64,000 nucleotides of DNA, taken from the NCBI RefSeq assembly GCF_006538345.1, contig NZ_BJKL01000005.1, forward strand, positions 186,001 to 250,000. The letters are read 5' to 3'. The position numbers were made by a program, and so were the translations under genes. Origin of the DNA: Alteromonas sp. KUL49 (GTDB lineage: Bacteria; Pseudomonadota; Gammaproteobacteria; Enterobacterales; Alteromonadaceae). Under the pieces are notes generated by a model, which was not told the DNA's origin, ran no database searches, and worked only from the letters and a program-made list of their open reading frames with translations. Position 1 is the first letter of the stretch; each line of letters begins with the position of its first letter. Of this stretch, positions 24,067 through 33,290 are shown piece after piece.

Positions 24067-24174
24067 CGAGGGGAAGTTATGAACTTTTTACAGCAGTCTG
24101 AGGCATGGATGCCGAAGCCGAGCCTACATGGATGTATTCACGGCGTGCAGTAAAAAGTTTGTTACTTCCCCTCG
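24067..24174. repeat. Palindromic intergenic element, copy A (twin TCCA-loop hairpins with long variable arms)
   Basis: Arms of 25 bp (24067-24091 and 24150-24174) are inverted repeats, 22 of 25 matching, starting CGAGGGGAAGT. The 58-nt centre holds, read on the minus strand, two mini-hairpins with the same loop: TACA-TCCA-TGTA and GGCA-TCCA-TGCC, in the context GTGAATACATCCATGTAGGC. The same centre recurs in inverse orientation at 49999-50050, but with arms of different sequence. The element lies inside the operon between pspA and the channel gene. I know no name for it. Confidence 0.8.
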
Positions 24175-24206
24175 GGGGTGATAACGCGTATTTTAAGCTA
24201 AAGTTA

Positions 24207-24887
24207 TTACTTTCCTAAGATTCGCGCCAACTCATCATCTGCTGATGATTGACCGCCTTTGATACCTGCATCGGCGAGACGCTTCTCAAGATCACTACCT
24301 TCGCTATCGCCAGCCAGTTCTTCGGCAGCTTGTAATTCGGCACCACGCAATTTCTGCTTTTCTTGAATTCGGCTCAATGACTCAGTTGCCGTTTTCATTT
24401 TGCTGTTGGCTCCCATATGACGAGAAGACACAGCTACTTGCGCTTTTTGTACACTTTCTGTGGCTTTAACCATATCGACCTGTTGCTCAAGGCGACGCAG
24501 GTTTGCCTTAGCTTGCTGGATATTTTGTGCAAGCTGCTTCTCTGACTGCGTGAACTGCTCTAAATAAGTCTGTTCAGTCTCGCGCTCTGCTTTAAGGTCA
24601 GACACTTTCTGCGCGCAGTCTAGAGCAAGCTGGCGATCGGTGTCGATAGCTTTACGCGCATGTGCTTCATACTCTGCAATTGAAGTGTCAAAGCTGTCTA
24701 CTTTTTGCTGAGATAATTTACACTTCGCCAGAATTTGCGTACGGGCATGATCTGACTTACGTAATTCTTCTTTGGCTTCACGAATTTCTTGTTCAAGAAT
24801 ACGGATAGCCTGGCTGTCTACTACAGATTGTGCTGCTTCTGTAGCACCACCTTTTACTGCTGTTACTAACTTTTTCCACACTGACAT
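24207..24887 (-). CDS. pspA: PspA/IM30 family membrane-stress protein
   Basis: A 226-residue, almost entirely helical coiled-coil protein (EIREAKEELRKSDHARTQILAKCKLSQQKVDSF; LKAERETEQTYLEQFTQSEKQLAQNIQQAKANLRRLEQQVDMVK). PspA/IM30 proteins form ESCRT-III-like assemblies on stressed inner membranes. This is the YjfJ-type copy, as shown by the yjfI gene just upstream and yjfK-L-M-C downstream, not the pspABC type. GAG-rich site AGGAGAAGCG precedes the ATG. Confidence 0.93.
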   Translation of the reverse strand: MSVWKKLVTAVKGGATEAAQSVVDSQAIRILEQEIREAKEELRKSDHARTQILAKCKLSQQKVDSFDTSIAEYEAHARKAIDTDRQLALDCAQKVSDLKAERETEQTYLEQFTQSEKQLAQNIQQAKANLRRLEQQVDMVKATESVQKAQVAVSSRHMGANSKMKTATESLSRIQEKQKLRGAELQAAEELAGDSEGSDLEKRLADAGIKGGQSSADDELARILGK

Positions 24888-24904
24888 TCGCTTCTCCTAA
24901 GAAA

Positions 24905-25300
24905 TCAAGCTGATTTAAGATGAGTTTCGTAAGCATCTAAGAACGATGCTACGTTTTGGAACAAGGTTTCTACTTCAATCACAATACTCTCTGCTTTTGA
25001 TTGGGCGCTAAGGGCACCAAACGCGGTGTAGTATTCGCTATCGCCTACGTGGGTAATACCCACAGTAGTTAATGGAAACACCATATGTGTTGAAAGAATC
25101 TCGTGATCAAGGGCTGCTTTGTCTTTTACTTCGGTCGCCGAAAACAACAAGCTTTCCACTAAGATTTGTTCACCACTGATCGCTAGCCAAGCATCAATAC
25201 CGTCCTGGTTGGCAATTAACAAGCAGTTATCTTCACGGGTAACAACCACGTCATCGTGGTCTTTAAACAGGGATTCGATGCTGTCTAGATCCCAATGCAT
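24905..25300 (-). CDS. yjfI: DUF2170 family protein (YjfI-like)
   Basis: About 131 residues, beginning MHWDLDSIESLFKDHDDVVVTRED. A small acidic soluble protein of the YjfI/DUF2170 family, first gene of the pspA-type operon; function unknown. The start is set at 25300 by a perfect Shine-Dalgarno (AAAGGAG, 7 nt before the ATG) and by the ~130-residue family length; the frame is open to an earlier ATG at 25342 without a ribosome site. Seventeen bp separate it from pspA. Confidence 0.87.
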   Translation of the reverse strand: MHWDLDSIESLFKDHDDVVVTREDNCLLIANQDGIDAWLAISGEQILVESLLFSATEVKDKAALDHEILSTHMVFPLTTVGITHVGDSEYYTAFGALSAQSKAESIVIEVETLFQNVASFLDAYETHLKSA

Positions 25301-25435
25301 AATGCTCTCCTTTAGATTTTGAAGCGATAATGTCATGTCCACTGTAAACCACTAATTTGGGACACGCCACTAATCTTGACTTGCAGTGTAGACTCAATCT
25401 GCCATAATCGTCAATAACAAATATTCTTTATTTGT

Positions 25436-25465
25436 GTAAAAAAATGTTTTTACGTAAATTATAAT
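25436..25465 (+). promoter_or_regulatory. Dyad and -10 element before the DUF6471 gene
   Basis: A perfect dyad GTAAAAA-AATG-TTTTTAC (25436-25453) lies just before TATAAT (25460-25465). No clear -35, so a regulated promoter is likely. Transcription from this -10 would begin at about 25472, at the predicted start codon. The dyad could also serve the divergent yjfI operon. Confidence 0.5.
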
Positions 25466-25471
25466 TCACAA

Positions 25472-25750
25472 ATGGGGTGTTCTTTGAGTTCTAAAAATAC
25501 ATGGCGACTCACCGTTCAACGATTGGTTAAATCGGAAATGTCCATTCGTGGCGTAAAATATCAAACACTTAGCCAGCGCTTAGCCGACATAGGTGTTGAA
25601 CAAAGTGCTGATAATCTCAGGAATAAGGTCAACAAAGGCATCATGGGCGCAGACCTCTTGCTACAAATCTTATATGTGCTTAAAGCGCGGGACGTTAGCG
25701 TGGGTTTAATTGATGAAATCCAGACTGATCTCAATCGCATAAACGAGTAG
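25472..25750 (+). CDS. DUF6471 domain-containing small protein
   Basis: A 92-residue protein: W..TVQRLVKSEMSIRGVKYQTLSQRLADIGVEQSADNLRNKVNKGIMGADLLLQILYVLKARDVSV. This is a DUF6471 domain, whose helical pattern looks like a small helix-turn-helix protein that may bind DNA (inference). No usual Shine-Dalgarno precedes ATG 25472; a TTG at 25484 follows GGGGTG and is an alternative start. Divergent from the yjfI-pspA operon. Confidence 0.72.
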   Translation: MGCSLSSKNTWRLTVQRLVKSEMSIRGVKYQTLSQRLADIGVEQSADNLRNKVNKGIMGADLLLQILYVLKARDVSVGLIDEIQTDLNRINE

Positions 25751-25798
25751 AATACGCACCGCAAGGTATAACCAGAAGTACATACAGAAACTTTAGAT

Positions 25799-26830
25799 AT
25801 GATGAAATTGTCAGATTACGGGTTTGACTTACCCGAGCATCTCATTGCCAAGTACCCAACGGAAAATCGCTCAGCTAGCCGTTTACTTCAACTAAACCGT
25901 GAAACGGGCGATGTTTCTCACAGCATGTTTAAAAATATGTTAGATCTAGTGAACCCCGGGGACTTACTGGTGTTTAACAATACCCGTGTAATTCCTGCTC
26001 GTTTGCTTGGTAAAAAAGAAACCGGTGGGCAAGTAGAAGTACTCATTGAGCGTCTACTTGATGAGCACACTGCTTTGGCCCATGTAAGGGCGAGTAAAGC
26101 TCCCAAGCCAGGGACTTCACTTATCCTTGAAGAAAAGGTGAATGTAACGGTGACGGGCCGTGATGATGCCTTGTTTATTTTAAAGTTTGAGCATCAAGAG
26201 CATACTCTTCAATTACTTGAAGAGTATGGTCATATGCCTTTACCTCCTTACATTGACCGCCCCGATGAAAGCGCCGACAAAGAGCGCTATCAAACGGTGT
26301 ACAATGACAAACCCGGCGCCGTTGCTGCACCAACCGCGGGATTGCATTTCGACGATGAAATCCTGGCTAAGCTAAAAGACAAAGGCGTTAATCTCGCATT
26401 TGTCACCCTACATGTAGGGGCAGGAACCTTTCAACCGGTGCGAGTTGATAACATTCAAGAGCACAAAATGCACGCGGAGTATGCAGAAGTACCTCAAGAC
26501 GTTGTTGATGCAATAAAAGCAACCAAGGCGCAAGGTAAACGTGTGATAGCTGTAGGTACTACCTCAGTGCGTTCCCTTGAGTCCGCTGCAGCGGTATCGC
26601 CGGAAGGCGATTTACAACCGTTTCAGGATGATACCTCCATCTTCATTTACCCAGGGTTTGAATTTAGAGTGATAGATGCCATGTTCACTAACTTTCACTT
26701 GCCAGAATCTACCTTGATGATGCTAATCAGTGCTTTTGCCGGCAGAGAGAACATCATGAATGCTTATCAGCAAGCCATTGAAAATGAATATAGATTTTTC
26801 AGTTATGGCGACAGTATGTTTATTGGCTAA
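25799..26830 (+). CDS. queA: S-adenosylmethionine:tRNA ribosyltransferase-isomerase
   Basis: A 343-residue enzyme that transfers and isomerises the ribosyl part of SAM onto preQ1-tRNA, giving epoxyqueuosine. Typical segments: [97 protein letters not shown]. Full length. Adjacent tgt catalyses the preceding base-exchange step. Two ATGs (25799, 25802) are possible. Confidence 0.97.
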   Translation: MMKLSDYGFDLPEHLIAKYPTENRSASRLLQLNRETGDVSHSMFKNMLDLVNPGDLLVFNNTRVIPARLLGKKETGGQVEVLIERLLDEHTALAHVRASKAPKPGTSLILEEKVNVTVTGRDDALFILKFEHQEHTLQLLEEYGHMPLPPYIDRPDESADKERYQTVYNDKPGAVAAPTAGLHFDDEILAKLKDKGVNLAFVTLHVGAGTFQPVRVDNIQEHKMHAEYAEVPQDVVDAIKATKAQGKRVIAVGTTSVRSLESAAAVSPEGDLQPFQDDTSIFIYPGFEFRVIDAMFTNFHLPESTLMMLISAFAGRENIMNAYQQAIENEYRFFSYGDSMFIG

Positions 26831-26892
26831 ATTTTATGCCCTTATTACGTGTTCTAAAACCTGTAATTGAGCATGATCTCAGCAGGATAACT

Positions 26893-28072
<1,180 letters not shown>

Positions 28073-28096
28073 CAACGATAATTATTGGGAAATATT

Positions 28097-28435
28097 ATGA
28101 GCTTATTTATCTCGAACGCTTACGCACAATCAGCTGGTGGAGCACAATCAGGTGGTGGCATGGAAATGCTTATCATGTTGGCTGTTTTTGGTTTGATTTT
28201 TTACTTCTTGCTATATCGCCCGCAAGCAAAGCGCGTTAAAGAGCACAAAAACCTTGTATCGTCATTGAGTAAAGGCGATGAGGTACTTACTCAAGGTGGC
28301 CTCGTAGGGCGCATTACTAAGGTAAGTGAAGAAAAAGATTTTATCGAAGTGTCACTTAACGACAGCAATAACATTGTTGTTCAAAAGTCTTCCGTAACTG
28401 CTGTGCTACCAAAGGGCACAATGAAGTCGCTCTAA
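28097..28435 (+). CDS. yajC: Sec translocon accessory protein YajC
   Basis: About 112 residues. A short N-terminal segment (SLFISNAYAQSAGG), one TM helix (MLIMLAVFGLIFYFLLYRPQ), and a cytosolic domain with AKRVKEHKNLVSSLSKGDEVLTQGGLVGRITKV, as in E. coli. It joins SecDF. ATG 28097 is preceded by TTGGGA. 24 bp after tgt, 52 bp before secD. Confidence 0.96.
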   Translation: MSLFISNAYAQSAGGAQSGGGMEMLIMLAVFGLIFYFLLYRPQAKRVKEHKNLVSSLSKGDEVLTQGGLVGRITKVSEEKDFIEVSLNDSNNIVVQKSSVTAVLPKGTMKSL

Positions 28436-28487
28436 TACGATTTCGCTCATGTGAGTCAGCCTTGCATGAGCGTAAAAGGAATGTCTT

Positions 28488-30332
28488 GTGTTAAATAAAA
28501 ACTCAATTTGGAAAGTGCTTAGCGCGATTATTATCGTGTTCGGCTGTGCCTTGTACGCACTTCCCAATATTTATGGCGAAGATCACGCTATTCAAATTTC
28601 TCCGGGTCGTGACGCCGTTATTACTGATGTTATGGTCGAGCAAGTTGGCCAAACGCTAGCCCAAAATAATATTACGCCTAAGCGCATCGAATTTGAAAAC
28701 GATCGAATTCTTGTTCGTGTATCTGATTCTGACACTCAACTCATTGCGCGAGAAACGCTTGAAAAAGCGTACGGCGAAGATTACTTCGTTGCGATGAACT
28801 TAGCGCCGGATACACCTGAGTGGTTAGAAGCGCTTGGCGGAACGCCAATGAAGCTAGGCCTTGATTTGCGCGGTGGTGTGCACTTTTTGATGGAAGTGGA
28901 CATGAGCGAAGTGGTGGTCAAGTCATTAGAAGACGCAAAAAACGGTTTTAGAACGGCACTTCGCGAAGAGGGTATTCGTTACCGCGGCGTTACCCAAAAA
29001 GACAATTATGTCGAGCTCACATTCCGCGACGAAGAGGCCGCAGACAAAGCGCTATTCTTTTTGCGTAATCAGAACCGTGACCTTTCGTTTAATCGTTTAG
29101 ATGACCTAGTGTTACGCGCTGTATTTACCGAAGCGAAACTGCAAGAAATTCGCACAAATGCGGTGAATCAAAACATTACCATTATACGTAATCGTGTGAA
29201 TCAGCTTGGGGTCGCAGAACCACTGGTGCAAAAGCAAGGTGCTGACCGTATTGTTGTGCAACTTCCTGGTATTCAAGATACTGCACAAGCAAAAGAGATC
29301 TTGAATGCAACAGCAACACTAGAGTTTCGTATGCTTGATTTGCGTAACGATGTACGAGACGCATTGAATGGACGCGTACCACCTGGGTCGCAAGTTATTG
29401 AAGATCAACAAGGTGTTCCTCAGTTACTCGAAAAGCGCGTAATGCTTACTGGAAGCCATATTATTGATGCTAACAGTGGTGTTGACGAATATGGGTTACC
29501 AAAAGTAAACATCAGCCTTGATTCCGAGGGCGGCAACAAAATGTCTCGTGCCACGCGAGATAATATCGGCAACCCTATGGCGACAGTGTTCATTGAGTAC
29601 AAGTCTACTGGAGAGCGAAATGCTGAAGGCAAACTTATTTTCGAAAAATACGAACAAGTCATCTCTGTGGCAACTATTCGAGCACAATTGGGCAGTCGTT
29701 TTGAAATCACAGGTTTGGATTCGCCCAAAGAAGCTCGAGACTTAGCTTTGCTTCTTCGTGCAGGTGCACTTATTGCGCCCATTCAAATTGTTGAAGAACG
29801 CACCGTCGGTCCAAGTCTAGGTCAAGAGAATATTGAACTTGGCATGCAAGCTATTACATACGGTTTAGGGCTTGTGCTTGTGTTTATGCTTATCTACTAC
29901 AAAGCCTTTGGCGTTGTAGCGAATATTGCTCTAGTGACTAACTTGGTGATGATTGTTGGCATCATGTCTTTGATCCCAGGTGCAACACTCACCCTACCTG
30001 GTATGGCCGGTATTGTATTGACTGTTGGTATGGCTGTTGATGCGAATGTACTCATTTATGAGCGTATTCGAGAAGAGCTCAGAGACGGAAGAAGTCCACA
30101 ACAGGCGATTCATCATGGTTATGACAGTGCGTTTTCAACCATTCTAGATGCAAACATTACGACCTTTATTGCAGGGCTTATTTTGTTTGCTGTGGGTACA
30201 GGGCCAATTAAAGGCTTCTCAATTACCCTGATGATTGGTATTGCAACCTCCATGTTTACTGCGATTTTAGTCACGCGTGTTATTGTTAACGCAGTGTGGG
30301 GCGGTAAACGTGTAGAGAAGTTGGCGATTTAG
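28488..30332 (+). CDS. secD: Protein translocase subunit SecD
   Basis: A 614-residue RND-like protein using proton-motive force to pull proteins across the inner membrane. TM1 near the N terminus, large periplasmic P1 domain with [18 protein letters not shown], and C-terminal five-TM block ([60 protein letters not shown]). GTG start at 28488 after AAAAGGAATG. Pairs with secF 10 bp downstream. Confidence 0.97.
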   Translation: MLNKNSIWKVLSAIIIVFGCALYALPNIYGEDHAIQISPGRDAVITDVMVEQVGQTLAQNNITPKRIEFENDRILVRVSDSDTQLIARETLEKAYGEDYFVAMNLAPDTPEWLEALGGTPMKLGLDLRGGVHFLMEVDMSEVVVKSLEDAKNGFRTALREEGIRYRGVTQKDNYVELTFRDEEAADKALFFLRNQNRDLSFNRLDDLVLRAVFTEAKLQEIRTNAVNQNITIIRNRVNQLGVAEPLVQKQGADRIVVQLPGIQDTAQAKEILNATATLEFRMLDLRNDVRDALNGRVPPGSQVIEDQQGVPQLLEKRVMLTGSHIIDANSGVDEYGLPKVNISLDSEGGNKMSRATRDNIGNPMATVFIEYKSTGERNAEGKLIFEKYEQVISVATIRAQLGSRFEITGLDSPKEARDLALLLRAGALIAPIQIVEERTVGPSLGQENIELGMQAITYGLGLVLVFMLIYYKAFGVVANIALVTNLVMIVGIMSLIPGATLTLPGMAGIVLTVGMAVDANVLIYERIREELRDGRSPQQAIHHGYDSAFSTILDANITTFIAGLILFAVGTGPIKGFSITLMIGIATSMFTAILVTRVIVNAVWGGKRVEKLAI

Positions 30333-30342
30333 GAGCGTTATT

Positions 30343-31284
30343 ATGCAGTTATTAAAATTATCCTCTACCGTCAACTTTATGCGTTTGCGCATTTCAGCGA
30401 TGTTGCTCTCGGCTGTGTTGATCTTAGGTTCATTCGTTTCATTAGGCGTTAATAGCCTAAATTGGGGGCTAGACTTCACCGGTGGAACGCTGATCGAAGT
30501 AGGTTATGCAGACGCCGCTAATCTCCAAGCCATTCGTACCCAGTTGAATGCAGCAGAATTTGATGATGCCGTCGTACAAAACTTTGGCAGTAGTCAAGAT
30601 GTGCTCATTCGCATTGCGCCTCGTGACGGTGTTAAAGCCGCAACCATTGGGGAGCAAGTGCTTGAAGCTCTTCGAGCCGATGGTACTGCTGTAGATATGC
30701 GCCGAATCGAGTTTGTAGGGCCAAATGTAGGTGAAGAGCTAACAGAGCAAGGTGGCTTGGCGATGCTAGTGGCACTTATCTGTATCTTGGTTTACGTGGC
30801 TATGCGTTTTGAGTGGCGTTTTGCGTTGGGCTCCGTCGCTGCCTTAGCGCACGATGTTATTCTGACCCTTGGGTTGTTTTCGGTACTTCAGATTGAATTT
30901 GATTTGACCGTACTGGCGGCGGTGCTTGCGGTAATAGGTTATTCATTGAATGATACTATTGTTGTATCCGACCGTATTCGCGAGAACTTCCGAAAAATCC
31001 GTAAAGGTGAACCAGTAGAGATTATTAATATCTCCCTGACTCAAACGTTAAACCGTACGATTATCACTTCATTGACTACTGTATTGGTATTACTTGCCTT
31101 GTTCTTCAAGGGCGGTGCACTCATACACGGTTTTGCTACTGCTCTTCTATTTGGTGTGGTAGTAGGTACTTACTCTTCTGTTTATATTGCGAGCTCTGTG
31201 GCACTAGCCTTGGGTATCAGCAAAGAAGACTTAATGCCTCCACAAGTTGAAAAGGAAGGTGCTGACTTAGACCCTATGCCATAG
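30343..31284 (+). CDS. secF: Protein translocase subunit SecF
   Basis: A 313-residue partner of SecD: TM1, the LNWGLDFTGGTLIEVGY motif, a short periplasmic domain, then a five-TM block (VLAVIGYSLNDTIVVSDRIRENFRKIR). AGGAGCG precedes the ATG. A terminator follows. Confidence 0.97.
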   Translation: MQLLKLSSTVNFMRLRISAMLLSAVLILGSFVSLGVNSLNWGLDFTGGTLIEVGYADAANLQAIRTQLNAAEFDDAVVQNFGSSQDVLIRIAPRDGVKAATIGEQVLEALRADGTAVDMRRIEFVGPNVGEELTEQGGLAMLVALICILVYVAMRFEWRFALGSVAALAHDVILTLGLFSVLQIEFDLTVLAAVLAVIGYSLNDTIVVSDRIRENFRKIRKGEPVEIINISLTQTLNRTIITSLTTVLVLLALFFKGGALIHGFATALLFGVVVGTYSSVYIASSVALALGISKEDLMPPQVEKEGADLDPMP

Positions 31285-31334
31285 GCTTAGTCTTCACTGT
31301 AGAAAGGGCACCCAACTGTGCTCTTGTATTATGG

Positions 31335-31366
31335 AATCCCCACAGAGTCGTCTGCGGGGATTTTTT
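31335..31366 (+). terminator. Rho-independent terminator of the tgt-yajC-secDF unit
   Basis: AATCCCC (31335-31341) and GGGGATT (31356-31362) pair, followed by TTTTA. The 14-nt loop includes a partial inner stem. Confidence 0.85.
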
Positions 31367-31401
31367 ATTGCCGCTAAAACGTTTGCCATTGAGGCTATTC
31401 A

Positions 31402-31974
31402 CTAAAAGCTGTAGGCGTAAGCAAAGTTTAAAAAATCCAGCCCAGGATTTTTCGAGTTAAGTCCACCATTGCTGTAGTGCATGTAGCGCAGCGATACAGA
31501 TTGCTCTTGGTTTTTACCAAAGCTCATAGTGACTCCAATGCGATCCTCAAATTGATAGTGTGAACCTACGTCTTTGCCAGCGAATCGCGTATCCTCAAGC
31601 AACGACACTCCAATACCAAACTCCCATTTCAAAGGATAAATTCCTTTAACGTAGTGAAATGTTTTACTAAACACCGGGCTAAGAGCTATCGCGTAGTTCA
31701 CCTCATGGTTATTTTGAGAACCGTATTCCCAAAAATTAATACTCATTTCCCAATATACATCCAAGGTGTCAAAGTAAGGAATATTTGACCACCGTTGTTT
31801 AACGGGACGGTAAGCGAGCCTCACGCCGTCTATGTCATCACTACCCATCAAAAGGTCGACGGCCACGCCTTGACTCAGTCCATTATCAAGCTCTTCTCCA
31901 ATCGCGGGAGATGAATACGCTACGTTCACTAGCAGCGCAGTACCAAGCAGTATTTTTGCAATTGTGTTTATCAT
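31402..31974 (-). CDS. PagL-like lipid A 3-O-deacylase (acyloxyacyl hydrolase family)
   Basis: About 190 residues. Signal peptide MINTIAKILLGTALLVNVAYSSPAIG, then an eight-strand barrel pattern. The PagL catalytic motif is visible as YMHYSNGGLNSKNPGLDFLNFAY (His-x-Ser-Asn). Such outer-membrane enzymes remove the 3-O acyl chain of lipid A. ATG 31974 follows GAGGAA; an upstream extension to 32022 lacks a ribosome site. It faces secF tail to tail. Confidence 0.85.
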   Translation of the reverse strand: MINTIAKILLGTALLVNVAYSSPAIGEELDNGLSQGVAVDLLMGSDDIDGVRLAYRPVKQRWSNIPYFDTLDVYWEMSINFWEYGSQNNHEVNYAIALSPVFSKTFHYVKGIYPLKWEFGIGVSLLEDTRFAGKDVGSHYQFEDRIGVTMSFGKNQEQSVSLRYMHYSNGGLNSKNPGLDFLNFAYAYSF

Positions 31975-32181
31975 GTTTTTTTCCTCATCAAGTGTGGATA
32001 AGGAAATAGGTCCGATCCCCAAGACTTAAATTTGCAAATATCGATGCTATTAATCTAAAAAAACGAATTTATTGCGATTGATAAATACTTAATTCCCACC
32101 AAAGACTACTGTTCTCAATTTTTTTGTTTTGCGTTCCAGTATAAAAATAGCGACGCTTTCCCTTCATTAAGATAGTTTTTC

Positions 32182-32209
32182 TTGCATTTTAAAAACTTCA
32201 GCTTACACT
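32182..32209 (+). promoter_or_regulatory. Probable promoter of the reductase-desaturase operon
   Basis: TTGCAT (32182-32187), 16-bp spacer, TACACT (32204-32209). The -10 lies within the first FabR/DesT-like operator, which suggests repression. Confidence 0.55.
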
Positions 32210-32240
32210 TGTGCGCTGATTGGGCGTACATTTGTAAGCT
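32200..32240. promoter_or_regulatory. Tandem FabR/DesT-like operators
   Basis: Two 18-bp sites in opposite orientation, 23 bp apart: AGCTTACACTTGTGCGCT (32200-32217) and GGCGTACATTTGTAAGCT (32223-32240). The reverse complement of the second is AGCTTACAAATGTACGCC. Both resemble FabR/DesT-type palindromes (AGCGTACA-n-GTGTTAGCT-like), known to control unsaturated fatty acid genes. No FabR/DesT gene is in the window. Confidence 0.6.
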
Positions 32241-32249
32241 GAATTTTGG

Positions 32250-33290
32250 GTGACTATTTTGAAGAGTGTTTTTACGTATTTTTTTGAACGGATCTTTCAT
32301 CATGCTTCTTGGCAGGGGTATTGGGAACCGTTGGTTCAAGTCTTTTCGACCGCTTGGCGTCATGGATTCCATCGGGGGAAAGTGATTTCTAATAGCGCAA
32401 TATTGCCTGGCGTCATTCGTCTGGTCATCAAACCTGACAATCGATGGAAGGGGTTTGTACCGGGGCAACATGTTGTGCTGACGATAGAGCATAATGGCCG
32501 TTTATTGAGTAGGACGTTCACCATCGCCTCAGGCATTCAGCAATGGGAAAAGCAAGGCATTATTACGCTTATCATTAAGCAGTATGAACAAGGCGCTTTT
32601 ACGCCGCTGCTAAGTGATTTAAAGGCTGATGACTGGCTCAACCTTTCTCAGGCGTTTGGAGAGTTTACGCTTCCCGAAACAACTAAGCCCATTGTGATGG
32701 TTGCTGGTGGATCAGGTATTACCCCTTTTTTATCAATCCTCGATACTGATTTTTCTCAACAAGTACATCTGATTTACTACGCGAAATCGGGTGAACACTT
32801 AGGAGTCAACCAACTCGCCACGTTAATGCAGCAACGGCCGAATTTTTCAGTGGATATTGTCACCCGTGGACCACAGACAAATTTATCTGAACAGCTCAGT
32901 AAGCATGATGCAGAAGTGGTTATGGTGTGTGGCCCATCTTCAATGTATATCGAAGCTCAAGCATGGTGTCAAAAGCACAAGCGTCATATATCTGCCGAAC
33001 ACTTCTCTGTGTTAACTGCATCGTTCAAGGGTGAAAGTACCAACCACAGTGTGAGCTGGAATAACAAACAGTTTGTTTTGAATAGTCAAGAAACGCTGTT
33101 ATCTCAGTTGACTGCAAAAGGTGAGTCAGTGACTTATGGGTGTGGTATGGGGATCTGCCATCAATGTCAGTGTGTTAAGAAAAGTGGCGTGGTAAGAGAT
33201 ATTCGCAGCGGCAACTTGTCGTCAAATACTCAACAGCTTATTCAATTGTGCGTATCTCAAGTCGTCTCGGATTTGGAGTTAGAAGTATGA
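32250..33290 (+). CDS. Ferredoxin reductase-type flavoprotein with C-terminal 2Fe-2S domain (desaturase electron donor, DesC-like)
   Basis: A 346-residue protein. N-terminal FAD-binding barrel (LSRTFTIASG), NAD(P)-binding domain (PIVMVAGGSGITPFLSIL; VMVCGPSSMY), and C-terminal plant-type ferredoxin domain with VTYGCGMGICHQCQCVKKSG plus a late cysteine (IQLCVSQ). Same organisation as Pseudomonas DesC, the oxidoreductase of the acyl-CoA desaturase DesB. Overlap of 4 bp (ATGA) with the desaturase gene shows coupling. The GTG at 32250 has no clear Shine-Dalgarno; a TTG at 32259 is possible. Confidence 0.9.
   Translation: MTILKSVFTYFFERIFHHASWQGYWEPLVQVFSTAWRHGFHRGKVISNSAILPGVIRLVIKPDNRWKGFVPGQHVVLTIEHNGRLLSRTFTIASGIQQWEKQGIITLIIKQYEQGAFTPLLSDLKADDWLNLSQAFGEFTLPETTKPIVMVAGGSGITPFLSILDTDFSQQVHLIYYAKSGEHLGVNQLATLMQQRPNFSVDIVTRGPQTNLSEQLSKHDAEVVMVCGPSSMYIEAQAWCQKHKRHISAEHFSVLTASFKGESTNHSVSWNNKQFVLNSQETLLSQLTAKGESVTYGCGMGICHQCQCVKKSGVVRDIRSGNLSSNTQQLIQLCVSQVVSDLELEV

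Noticed and set aside
23933..24067. Longer potassium-channel reading frame from GTG 24067
   Set aside because: The start lies in a palindromic repeat arm and the extra 45 residues show no channel or signal features.
32115..32492. 125-codon minus-strand ORF over the reductase promoter
   Set aside because: It runs antisense to the reductase 5' end and operator region, with no recognisable protein features.
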